DNA of 64,000 bases from the NCBI GenBank assembly GCA_016987375.1, contig PJRA01000051.1, forward strand, positions 436,284-500,283, given 5' to 3'. Position 1 is the stretch's first letter. Each line of letters starts with the position of its first letter. The notes under the pieces are model-generated. The model was not told where the DNA came from. It was given only the letters and a program-made list of their open reading frames with translations, and searched no databases. Positions 23,101 through 34,420 of the stretch are shown piece after piece. The translations under genes and the position numbers were made by a program. This stretch comes from Brachionus koreanus (taxonomy: Eukaryota > Rotifera > Eurotatoria > Ploima > Brachionidae).

Positions 23101-26100
23101 AAATTCGATGCCATTCTTCAATCAAAAGGCGACATAGCTAAGGTGCATGTTTTATTAAAAAATCAAATTTAAAATTTTTTTTATTTTAAATTAATCAAAA
23201 TAATAAAGTAATAAAATTTTATTAATTTTAGATACATTATGATGAATATAAATCAAATGACAATGATGATATACAAAAGTAAATAGATCCAATAGAGTAA
23301 AATAGAAAAGTGTAAAATTTTATTTTATTTTTTTTTAAAGTAATGTTCTAGTGCCATATGGCCTGTGTGGTCAAACACAAATGTTAAAATTGGTCATTAA
23401 TATTTACTCAGCCAAAATACTCGAGCAAAAAGATCCAAGTCTAATTGACAAAGTTAAAAATTTTTTCAATTCTAGAAAAAGTGATCAAATTACCAGGGCT
23501 GAACAAGTTTCAATACTTTTGTCTGATGAGGATTCCAAATCCGAGCTGAACCCATTTATACGTGTATCATTTGCCGGCCTAACTGTAAATATTTTTTCAA
23601 TGTTTTAATAAGCCACAAATTATAAGATCTAGTCGGTCAAGGACAATACATTTTTTGTGAATTTAAGCCTTAAAACTGTAGATTGTCCTTGCCGATATTG
23701 CTTATTTTAGTTATTTATTCCATGATTCAATAACTCTGTTTGTAAAAAAAATCATAAAGGTATTGTCTTTTTTTGTTGATGCCTCTCACAAGTTTCAATT
23801 ATAATATTTTCTCCTTTAATTTAATCTAAAACGATGGCCAAGAATTTTGCACATATTTGTGATCACTTCGTCAACATCTACAAGCTAATTTTGTGGGTTT
23901 GGGTAAATTCTATTGTGTTACCAAATTTTCTAAACCTTCAAATACAAATTGAACAAAATTTCACTCAGACATAAATGGTATCCGTTCTCTGAGTGTTTCT
24001 TTTTTCTTGATCACAAAACTATGGGCTTCTAATGCAATGCTAACCGCGATTGCTTAAAGTAATCGATGAAAACTATCTGCTTCTTGCTTAGTCACTTCTT
24101 GATAAACAAATCTCGCGCTTTTTCATACACGTCATTACTGCTTGACAATTTTGGAGTGTATATACCAATGTATATGTACTTGAATTATTTCCTTTTTTCT
24201 CTAAATTTTTCCAAAATAATTTTTGGCCTCATTCTTAGATCCAAATATTTTCTAATTTAAATTTTTATTTCATCAAATAACCTGTGAGGGTACTTGGTGG
24301 ATCTATAGATATTAGTTGGTTTTAGATAACTTTATTTTTAAAAAGCAAGCTTGTATTCATATTTCGAAGTCTAATTAAAATTTTAAAACAATTTTAATAA
24401 ATTAATAACAAATGTTTAAAACACTAAGAAAAGCAACTAATTAAAAACATTAAAAAATATTGTGGAATCACTATATCATCCTAATGTGCTACGTGTCACT
24501 CCACAAACCTGTTAAATGCTTGTAAATTGCTATGCTCATGTTCATTCTGGCTTCTGAAAATAATAACATCATCGGTTTTGTGAAATTTGGTACAAAATAA
24601 ATAAATAGAACAAAAATTAATGCTAAAAAACTTATAGCTTTTTTTCTGAATGCTTTTAATTAGTTCTGTAAGTGCAACAAACTGCAACATACTTAGTTGC
24701 ATTAAAGGTCAAAGTCTGCTAATGATATGCAAAATCTCTGCAANNNNNNNNNNNNNNNNNNNNNNNNNNNNNNNNNNNNNNNNNNNNNNNNNNNNNNNNN
24801 NNNNNNNNNNNNNNNNNNNNNNNNNNNNNNNNNNNNNNNNNNNNNNNNNNNNNNNNNNNNNNNNNNNNNNNNNNNNNNNNNNNNNNNNNNNNNNNNNNNN
24901 NNNNNNNNNNNNNNNNNNNNNNNNNNNNNNNNNNNNNNNNNNNNNNNNNNNNNNNNNNNNNNNNNNNNNNNNNNNNNNNNNNNNNNNNNNNNNNNNNNNN
25001 NNNNNNNNNNNNNNNNNNNNNNNNNNNNNNNNNNNNNNNNNNNNNNNNNNNNNNNNNNNNNNNNNNNNNNNNNNNNNNNNNNNNNNNNNNNNNNNNNNNN
25101 NNNNNNNNNNNNNNNNNNNACAAGTCTGATTAGATCTATAGTAAATCTCATTTCCATCTTGAGTATTATTTTTATGCTTCTTTTTTTGGACTGCTTTTAT
25201 CTTGCTTTTGCTCTAAACTTCATCATCCGAGAGATACTCTGGAATACTTGATGCCATTAGAATTTTTTTTGTAATTGAAAATTTTTATTCGCAAAATTGA
25301 AACGTATTGTGGTGGTTGTTTCAATGCTGGTAATGCTTCAATGATTTATACATTTTATTTTTGACATTATAAATTCAAACAGTCTTCTTTTTTTTTCTAT
25401 CTTAAATTATCGTTTACCATTAAAACACTAATAAATTATCTTGATTATCATTGTTTTTCAAAAGAGATACAATGATCATAATTTAAATTATTTATTTTAT
25501 TTTGAATTTAAAAAAAAAAATTTTATTAATAGAAAAAAACACCGTGTGTATATAAGAGCAATTCACCAGAATGGAATCACTCTATTGAGTTTATATTCAG
25601 ATTTCCGTCGCTAGTTCGTTTGATCAAAATAGAATTGTGCACTGAGGACAAATCAGGGGTCGCAGTCCTGGCCAAAGAGTATCTGGTCATAAGCGACATT
25701 TCAAATTACAACAGTGACATGAGCTACTTGCCAACATATGGACCAAGTTACATTGATTTTTACAATGAACCAAACAACATGCGAATTAAAAAATTCGATA
25801 ATTCTCAAAATACAGGGGCTATAAATCCTTTGGTTCACGAGCAATGCACCAATACATACACTTCATTGGAATCAGCTGGTTCACACTACATAGCTCGGGT
25901 CCTCCTCGGCATCAGTTCATCACTTGTCACCAATGCCTCGAACAAAACAGAGGCCACAGCCTACTTCAAGGTGCCTCCACAGGCCGAATTTGTCTGCTAC
26001 ATCATAATCGATGAGTGCACTATGATCGACAGCCGGTACATGAATGGAAACATTAATTTCCAACTGTGCATTGGCACCAATGGACACGAAGACTTGGAAG

Positions 26101-29100
26101 ACAACAGTCGAACAGAGACCATTCAGCCCATACAATTGAACAACACCATGCCTATTTACTTGTCCTTTGAACACTTGAAGCCGTGTTTGTGCTTGCGGTT
26201 TCGATCCGAGGACATGAGACACATTATGTTCAAAATAAACTTTGTAGAGAAAAAGCTATGCCAACTTAACGATCTATACCAACAGATTAAAAAAATTCTG
26301 TGGCTTAAAGTAGTTGATTCAAACAATTTAAAAGTAGCCAACAATTTATACGAATATTTTTTGAATACAATTAATCGAATGAAAGAGTTTATAAAGCAGT
26401 ATTTTCTCAAAATAAATTACATAACCGAATTTAACAGATTTAGAATAAAACAGATTAAATTGGAGCTGAATAATTTGGCCGATGTGATCAAATTGTTGTT
26501 TCGTTTGACGCACAAATTTCGTCAATCAAAGTCAAACGAAAATTTTAAATTCTACATTGACTTGATAATTAGAAACACAATGATCAAGATTAAAAAGTAT
26601 TTAAATGAGCCGTTTGGCTACTTTCCAGATGTCAATTTATGGTTTATGTTTAACGAACAAAAAGTGGGAGTGTGCAATTTGAAGTGTAATGATATTGTGT
26701 GGTCACCCGAAGAGGATAAGCGTGGCTGTATTAGTGCTAAAAAGGTGTACACAGATGTCAAGTCGCTAAAAGCGGCTGATTTTGACGAACCGGAGCGTCA
26801 AAATGTGGCCAGAGTTAGATTGTTTGCCTGGATGGGCACCAGTGATGAAGTTGAATCGGTTCTGTCTGAAAAAATTTCCTCCTCTAACTATGAATTCAAT
26901 GCCAATCAGTTAAATGAACTTAGGCTGCCTAAAAATGTCTATTTTGCTGGTAATTTAGAGTAATTTTTTTAAAGGCTTTTAGAATTTGAATAATGAACAG
27001 TTAGATTTTTTTTATTTTTCACTTAAGCACTTAATTTAACTCTTTAATTGACCAAATAAGTATTCTTCTGAAACAGTTCTTAAATACTTAGTTAAATAGA
27101 ATTCAAGGTTAAAGCCAGGGGGATACTGTCCATGTGAACAATTGACTTGGTATGATGAAAATAATACTGAAAAATCTCTTGATCTTTTTTATGAAGATGG
27201 TGAAAATATAGGCAAAAGCAAAGAGTTAAAAAGGGATCAATTTATGGTGAAGTCCTAAAGGCATATTTTTCAGGTAAAACAAAGGCAGCTCATCAACAAC
27301 ATTTAAAAATAAAAAATTCATTGATATAATTAATTGAATATATTTTTTCTGAGTAATGTTTCAAAAAAAATTTTTTTTTTAAAAAATGGACACTTTCTGA
27401 GCGATTATAAAAAATTTTAAACTAATTAAATAAAACCATAGTTTTGTTCAGAATTTTGTCTAGTTTTAGAATTTATATAAAAATATATAGGGGTTTGGAA
27501 AAAAGTAGATCCAGAAAAAGTTAAAAAATGTTAAAATTTTTTCGATTTTTTTCCGAAAAAATTCTCAATTTTTTTTTAAAGATAAAAAAATAAAATTTTT
27601 GACCCCCCCTAAAATTTTTTTCATATACGTAGAATCTAAAAATGAGGTCCAAATCCATATCTGAAGATAGTGTGGAAGTTTTGCATCGCGCCAACTTTAG
27701 GTTTCACAGATATTTCATTTTAACTTTTATTTAATGATATTTAAAATCAAACTCTGAAGCTAATTTTTTTTTTGTTTAATTAAAAATTAATAAAATCTTT
27801 TTTTTATTAAGACCGTCATGAGTTTCAGTTAAACGCTTATTTGTATCAAGGTAGAGACATGCTGCTTTTGGATATAGCAGGTGAATCGGACCCGTTTGCT
27901 CGCATCAGCTTGTACAATCAATCAGTTTATTCAAAGACTATTGATAATACTGTAAATCCGACATGGAATCAAGAGCTCATATTATCACAGGTATTTTTGT
28001 ATGGTAATTTTGAAGACATACTTCAAAAGCCTCCCGAAATAATTGTTGATATTTATGACGAAGATCCTTTAAATGTAACTTTAATATCAATGCTAGATAA
28101 TTTTATCTTAACTAAATTTTGTACAGCAAAAAGAGTTTATGGGTCGTTTTTATGTTGAGCCTGTAATAAACACAGCAAATGCTAGTCCACCAAAACTAAA
28201 ATGGTACAAGCTATTTCATAATCACTCAACAGCCGGTGATATTCTAGCTTCGTTTGAATTAATTCATCTAACAGACCAAAATTTAAAACCATCGGCAGCC
28301 AGAGCTATGGTTAATTTCAATTTAATTGAAAGTATAAGTAATACTCTTGGACTTTGGATAAAGAAAGGACAAGAAATACCGAAATCAATCACACCAAGGA
28401 CTAGACCTTACGTTTTTGAGGCAAGTTGTCCTTTTTTTTTGTTAATTTTTTTTGAACCATTTAAAAAAATATCTTAAAAATATTTAAAAATTTTTTTTGG
28501 CTTTAAAAGTAAATTTAAAAATCTTTAATAGAAAAATGAAATGTACTTGGGCTAAAGTGAACATTTAAAAGTAGAGAGGAAAGGCTGTGGGTAAGATTGT
28601 ATAAATCCATGTTGAGACTGAGTGAAAGAAGAGTGAGAGGGGACTTGATTGAAATGTATAAATTAGTGAATGTTTTTGAAACGGTAGACCTGGTCAGAGA
28701 TCTAGTAAAATCAGAAAAGAAGGGTCCTGTAAAGGCAGAGGAAATAGCTTCCGATGTTGCAGCAGGAACTTTTACTACTAGTACTAAAAAAAATTGCCAT
28801 TTGGCTAGAAAAATATACAAAAAAAAAACTTTGTAAAAAAAGAAAATGACATTTGTTTATTAAGGTTCGCGCGTAGCAAAATTACCGCACTGTCTAAATT
28901 TAAAAGAACCGACTTTAAATTATTAATCTGCATAGTTGAAAACCCAGAAAATCCAGTTTTTTAGGTGGGGTCAAAAAAATTTTTTTTTAAGAAATTTATT
29001 CAATTTATTCTTTTTTTTTGATTTTACACTTATTTTTAGCAATTTTATTGTGGTTTAAAATAAAAAAATAAAAAAAGTGGTCCCAACATTTTGTTCAGAA

Positions 29101-32100
29101 TTTCCTCTAGTTTCAGAATCTGTAAAAAAAAAGTAGTGGTTGGGGGGTAAACCTCGGACTAGATCCAAAAAAACTGGAAAAAGTCTATGTTTTTTCCATC
29201 TTTGGTCAAAAATCATGGTAAATTTTCATAAAAAAATACAAAATAAATATACCATTTGGTAGATGAGCTTTCAGATTTGGTGCATATTTAATGAGTTATG
29301 ACTATGAATACCTAAAAAACTGGATTTTCTAGGTTTTCAACTATGCAGATTAATATTTTAAAGTCGGTTTATGCAAATTCATATAGTGCGGTAGTTTTGC
29401 TACGCGCGAACCTTAACACCTTGATAACTAAAAAAATCAGTAAATAAATACTTAGCAATTTTATTTTTTTTTTTCAAAAAAAATGAACTTTTTATTTAAA
29501 CCAAGCTTTTAAAATATTTATTAAAAAATAAATTTTTTTTTAGATTTTCTATTGGGGCTTGCGCAATATTCAAGACACAAATTACATAACTTTCGGTCAG
29601 CAAAAAATATGTGTCCAAATTCAAATTGGAGATGAGGTCCTTGACCCTAACATAATTGAAAAATGTTCGACAAACAGTAACTTTCCAGTAACACACCGAA
29701 GATACGAAATAGTACAGTTAAAAATAAAGTTTAAGAATAGAATAATTTTTTTGTATGTTTAAAAGCAACTTCCTGAGGAGGACGAGTATAAGCCGCATTT
29801 GAACATACGCTGCGAGTGCTACGGCTCCATGTTTTTCTACACTTCAATGCACAAAGAGCTTCAAACTGTTGAAAAACAATTTAGCCGCAAAATTCTCATC
29901 GGATCATGCACAATCAAATCAATTGGAAACTACTGCTTTGACAATGACAAACTAAAAGAAATATCTCGAACTAGTATTTTTATAAATTTAAAATAAAAAT
30001 TAAAAAAATAAATTTTTTTTGCCACAGAAGACATCAATCGCAATTTTATTCATTCAATAAGCCTTGATGACTCGCTTAGAAGAGAAAATTTGACTTTGAG
30101 AAGATTTAAAAAAGTTCTAAGGAAAAAAAAAGTAATCGCAAATGATCCAGACTTGGACTACTTGGACTGGTGGTCAAAGTACTTTAGCTCGATTACTGGC
30201 GAAAATGAGCAAAGAAATAAAGGCTCGGACAAAGAGGACATGGGCGACGAGGAAATTGACTTGGAAATGACCATGCCTAGACAAAAAAGACGTCAAAGAC
30301 GAGGCTCTTTTGTTTCTCTTAAAGAAAAAAGTAGATAAAAAAATTTTTTAACAATTTATTTATTGTTTTTTTTTTTTTTTAAAGTAATAATGCAAAATGA
30401 GATTAGAAAAAAATTAAACGAAAAAAAACAAATTCAAAAAATTCAAGTATTTGACTGTGAATTGGAAAAAAAGTTCACTATAAACGAAACAATCGATAGA
30501 TTTAGTCTTATAGTTGGAAAAAATCGTCCCATAGTTAACCAGGACAGCATACAGTGTTTGTTTAAGGGAAAGTTTATGCTCTATGATGAAAAAAAATTGT
30601 CCGATGATGTAGCACAGTATTTGTCGATGAATGGCGGATTTCTCAAACGAATGCCGCCAAATTTGCCTCTTAAGCTCAAAGTTCATTTGTACATTGTCAA
30701 AGTTTCAATAGTAAATCCCATACATTTGATCGGTAAATTTGAACCTTTCATTTGCATCAAAAATGGCCAAAATCAAATTGAAGAAAAATTTAAAAATGAC
30801 TCAATGGAACCTTTGATTGGAAAGTATGAAATATTAAAAAAAAAATTTTTTTATTTCACAAAAATTTAATTTTTGGTATTTTTTAATAAAAAACAAATGA
30901 AAAAAAAATAATTTTTTTTCAAGGAGTTTTGAGCTGGATACCAATTTTCCGGATCAGTCACAGCTAACAATTTCAATTAAAAATTGGAATTTCCTAGAAG
31001 GCACTGAGCTGATAGGCGAAACAACCATTGACTTGGAAGATCGTCTTTATTCTAAACGCTATGCCACTTGTGGACTGCCAAAAGTATTCGACCTAAATGG
31101 TTACAATGCTTGGCGTGATTGCTTACTGCCTAAAGATTTGCTGTTTAAAATGTGCCGCAAATTCGGTCTGCTAAAGCCTTCGTTCACAAATAACAGGCTC
31201 ATTGTTTACGATTTTAAAGACCATCCGGTATTTTTTCCAAGTGATCCTGATGAACAAGTGCCTGAGGTTAGTTTGGACTCGGAGTCCGATGAAGACGAGA
31301 ATGGAGAATTTAAAATTATCAAGATTAACAAATTCGAGCAGCAGCTGGCTTTGGATGCATTGAATAGTTGGAAAAAAATAACCAAAGTTGAACTTGTGCC
31401 TGAACATGTTGAGACACGATCGCTTTACAATCCCGAAGCTGGACCCGAACTAGAACAAGGTAAAATTCAAATGTGGATTGATATGTTTCCATTGGGAAAT
31501 TACAAAACAAGCACTTTGCCCAAACCAGTTGACATTACTTTGCGTAAACCGAAAAAATTTCAACTAAGAATTGTTATAAAAAAGACTAGAAACGTCATTC
31601 TTGATGATACTAATCCGATAACAGGTGAAAAAAAAAGTGATATTTACATTAAGGCATTCTTGTGTGATCAAGAAAAAGTGCATCAGACAACCGACGTGCA
31701 TTATAATTCCTTTAATGGCAGTGGTGAATTTAATTGGAGATTTGTGTTTGATTTTGAGTATTTGCCAGCCGAGAAAAAAATAGTCTTCACTCAAAGACAA
31801 AAGTTTGGCCTCACTCTCATAGAGAGCAAAAGTAGACCTTTAATCAACCTGCACTGCTATGATGCGGATAACTTTTCATCAGATGATTTGCTAGGAACTC
31901 TAGAGCTAGATATGTCTAAATTCATTCAAGGAGCAAGTTCGGTCGATACCTGTTCGCTTAAAATGAAAAATGACCCCAAATGGCCTAAAATAAATTTATT
32001 TAAAAAAAAATATTACAAAGGCTGGTGGCCCTTCGAAACTTTGGAAGGAACATTGGCCGGTAAAGTAGAGGCTGAATTTCAAATATTAGGAGAAAAAGAG

Positions 32101-32396
32101 GCCGAGAATAATCCGGCAGGACGAGGCCATGAGCCCCCTCAGGCTCTAGAAATACCTGAGTATATCAATTTAACTTTAAAAACAAATAAAAATGAATTAA
32201 TTTTTTTTCTTTTTGCAGAAGGCCTGAAACTTCTTTTCTTTGGTTCACAAAGCCATATCAAACATTTCGATTCATTATATGGAAAAACTATTGGAAAACT
32301 ATTCTATTAGTTTTTTTTATTTGTTTTCTTTTATTTGGAATTATTGTTTTTATAATACAGCTACCAGGTGCTATTGTTAATAAAATTTTAGGATAG
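20103..32396 (+). CDS. OTOF: Otoferlin (multi-C2 ferlin), complete 14-exon gene
   Basis: Exons joined in phase: 20103-20419, 20514-20858, 22428-23142, 23232-23278, 23341-23584, 25533-26949, 27812-28074, 28127-28420, 29544-29711, 29766-29973, 30028-30330, 30385-30823, 30924-32159, 32219-32396; 2057 residues. Ferlins are tail-anchored C2 proteins for calcium-triggered membrane fusion; otoferlin serves synaptic vesicle exocytosis. Order seen: C2A (1-220), C2B with [18 protein letters not shown]2C with VSFAGLTKKTP (about 545-600) and [13 protein letters not shown], FerB (about 900-1010), C2D (about 1030-1150), a C2-like segment starting [11 protein letters not shown], the otoferlin-type linker [11 protein letters not shown] near 1385, C2E, the [17 protein letters not shown] block, C2F with [34 protein letters not shown], and a C-terminal membrane helix in exon 14 after [13 protein letters not shown]. 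There is no DysF domain, which separates it from dysferlin/myoferlin. C2E has lost acidic ligands (WNF for WDL). The intron after 28420 uses a GC donor. Confidence 0.95.
20434..20478. repeat. 14-bp inverted repeat inside otoferlin intron 1
   Basis: attaatcaagtcat and atgacttgattaat are perfect arms with 17 bases between. They fill half of the 94-base intron 20420-20513, so a folded transcript would bring the donor and acceptor close together. Function is inference. Confidence 0.6.
24520..24725 (-). repeat. Dispersed repeat copy (related to 722-925)
   Basis: The minus strand reads [20 protein letters not shown]; the other copy has AFTELIKSLQKK. It lies in the 1.95-kb otoferlin intron 5, at the left edge of an assembly gap (24744-25119), which suggests that a repeat caused the gap. 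Confidence 0.45.
24744..25119. other. Assembly gap (N run)
   Basis: 376 unknown bases inside otoferlin intron 5 (23585-25532). The C2C coding text is continuous across the intron (FAGLT joined to [15 protein letters not shown]), so no exon seems to be lost in the gap. Confidence 0.99.
27430..27720. repeat. Diverged copy of the terminal-inverted-repeat element, otoferlin intron 6
   Basis: 'ttttgttcagaattttgtctagttttagaattt' style text near 27441-27475 matches the interior of the element at 28859-29416 (near 29088-29125), and both are followed by G/C-runs and poly-A/T blocks. No terminal repeats are visible here, so it is probably a degraded or partial copy. Confidence 0.5.
28565..28840 (+). 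mobile_element. LINE 3' end fragment in otoferlin intron 8
   Basis: Reads [20 protein letters not shown] followed by [12 protein letters not shown]; the RR.RGDLIE.YKL motif is typical of the region after the RT domain near the end of LINE ORF2. The frame stays open to about 28836 but lacks everything upstream. It lies just 5' of a terminal-inverted-repeat element. Confidence 0.7.
28859..29416. mobile_element. Non-autonomous DNA transposon (MITE-like) with long terminal inverted repeats
   Basis: The left end ttaaggttcgcgcgtag and the right end ctacgcgcgaaccttaa are perfect inverse copies. Similarity continues inward for about 110 bases: 'gcaaaattaccgcac', 'accgactttaaa', 'ctgcatagttgaaaaccc' on the left are mirrored by 'gtgcggtagttttgc', 'ttaaagtcggtt', 'ggttttcaactatgcag' on the right. 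The 560-base element has no coding capacity. The outer TTAA could be a piggyBac-type target duplication or part of the repeat. It lies within otoferlin intron 8, whose donor is a GC. Confidence 0.85.
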
Positions 32397-32511
32397 TTTT
32401 TTTTTTAAGTAATTTAAAAATAAATTCTTTTTTCAATATCATTTCAATTTCTATTATTGTTAGCAATTTTTGTGTGACACCGCTAGTCTGTTCTGGTTTA
32501 TCAACAAACAT
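32397..32511. other. Otoferlin 3' flank
   Basis: A/T-rich, presumed 3' UTR. 'aataaa' occurs at about 32420; it could serve as polyadenylation signal. Confidence 0.35.
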
Positions 32512-32690
32512 CTAGTGTTCAATAATGTTCGAATTAAATATTTTGGTCAAAACATAATTCATATGTCTTATAAATTTTAATTGATGATTTACAAAAATTC
32601 CAAAATATTTTTTTTCACTGATTTTTAGTTGTTTAGTTTCAGAAGAATGTTTACTTGTAAAAAAATATGGATCTATTTCGGCTCTCAATA
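32512..32690 (-). mobile_element. LINE RT C-terminal fragment
   Basis: Minus strand reads KQLKISEKKYFGIFVNHQLK then FIRHMNYVLTKI; the K(Y/F)LGI.(I/V)...LK...HI pattern follows the catalytic core of LINE reverse transcriptases. Only about 60 codons remain. Confidence 0.65.
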
Positions 32691-32879
32691 TTTTACTCAA
32701 CAAATTTTGTACAAAACCCAATAAATTTAATATTATTATAAACAAATAAAGATAAAAATAAACTTAATTGAATAAAACAAAACAATTTTTTTATTGGCTT
32801 CACAATTTTATTAAATAAGGATAAATTGTTTGATTCTTCAATAAAAAAGATAAAAAAATAATAGACCTTGTTTACAACA

Positions 32880-34420
32880 TCAACCGGTTGATTGTGTCCA
32901 ATTGACCGAAAATGTAATACAAGAATCTTTCAATGAATCAAGTGATAATGAATTAGAAATCCCTTCAAAGAAAGCGAAATTCTCTGAAAATACTGAAACT
33001 ACAAAAAGATTATTTGTAAAATGCAACGCTTTAATGAAAAAGAAAAAAGATTATCATTGTCCGAACGGTTGCACAAAAAAAAATAACTATAAATTACATT
33101 TTTTATTAATTATTAGGTAAATGTTAACAAAAAAAATTACGGTTTATTTTTTTTTTTCTAAAAACATATATTTTGTTTTTTTTTTAATTATTTTTTGTTT
33201 GATTTGATAAATTTATTATTGGTTGAATAAATTACTTTATTTTTTATTAAATTTGTTGGGAATTTACAAAATTTAAAAATTAATTTTTGAAAAGATTAAT
33301 CTTCTCCTTCAAATTGATAAAAAAAAAACATGATAATTACATTTCACAGTCAGTTGAAAAACACAAAAAATGAAAGCACATTAAACACATGAATGACAGA
33401 AAATGAAGATCACAAAAATAAAATCAATCAAGAATTTATGCTCAAAAGTTTAGATAGAGAGAGATTTCAGGCGTGGGGGATACAGAGACAATATTTTCAT
33501 CAATTTTACAGTGTATTAATTAAAAAAGATTTTCTCTTCTATTTTATTTATTTAAAATATAATTTAGAGGGAATAGTTCCTCATGGAAGCTCCGAATGGC
33601 GTAGTGCCTTCTTTTCAGCAAGCCTGCTAGGAATATTTCTGTAATTTATGATTGCAGTTTATCAAAAAATATTCTGATTCATTAGGTCTTTTAGAGAGGT
33701 AATCGCGGATGTCTTTAGCGATTAATTCACGTTGAGCTCTCGTTTTCATAAATTTAATGAATAATTGGTTTGATCTATCTTCTATTTTATCAATTTTAAG
33801 TACTATTTGCATACTATTCAATGCTTGTTTTAAGAGAAAAAAATTTTTAATTTTCAGAATCTTGTTTTACATTTTTTGTAATTTGAGCTTTATTTTTTCT
33901 GTTGCCTAGTTTAAATAATGAAACAATAGTAAAAACAACAAGCGGATTAGAGTTTTATAGAGGATTCAATTGGTTCTTAGAGATGAACTCCATTTAAAGC
34001 TTTTAATTTTACGAATTAGACATATGACGTAGATGTGCTGTGTAGGCAAGTTTTGGATCCAGTTTGATGACTAAAAAGCTTGGATTCTTAATCAATTTTG
34101 ATATTTAACTTGTATTTTCTTTCGTAGTTGCTTCTAGCACTTTTTTTCTTCAAAAGAATGTGGTTTTGTTAGAGTGAGACAAAATTTTCATTAATTTTAC
34201 AAAGCATTAATTAAAAAATAAGATTGAATTATAATTAGAAAAGATTTTCTCTTCTAAATCTTTATTCTAAACTCTAATCTCAAAAACTAAAACCTAAAAA
34301 CAAATATACATTTAATTAAAAAGAGAGAGATTCGAGGCCTGGGAGATACAGAGGGTGTTAGATGTTTTTTACTACAAATGGCCACTAATATTATTATAAA
34401 ACTATCAATTAAACATTTTT
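32880..34420. other. Repeat-rich region with short unassigned frames
   Basis: Plus strand 32902-33117 reads MTENVIQESFNESSDNELEI and later DYHCPNGCTKKNNYK, ending at a GT; minus strand 33627-33821 reads MNSMQIVLKIDKIEDRSNQL and RPNESEYFL. Neither matches a family I know; they may be pieces of a decayed transposon. Two stretches, 'agagagagatt..agg(c)..gggg(g/a)atacagag' (33456 and 34322) and 'attttcat.aattttac...gattttctcttct' (33491 and 34185), occur twice in swapped order, pointing to a rearranged local duplication. Confidence 0.4.

Noticed and set aside
23600..24260. Transposase relic antisense in otoferlin intron 5
   Set aside because: Some coding-like text on the minus strand ([17 protein letters not shown]) but no catalytic motif could be placed, so it is not annotated.
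24650..25251. Open frames spanning the N run, and a possible lost C2C exon inside the gap
   Set aside because: They are open only because N cannot give a stop. C2C reads without a break when 23584 is joined to 25533.
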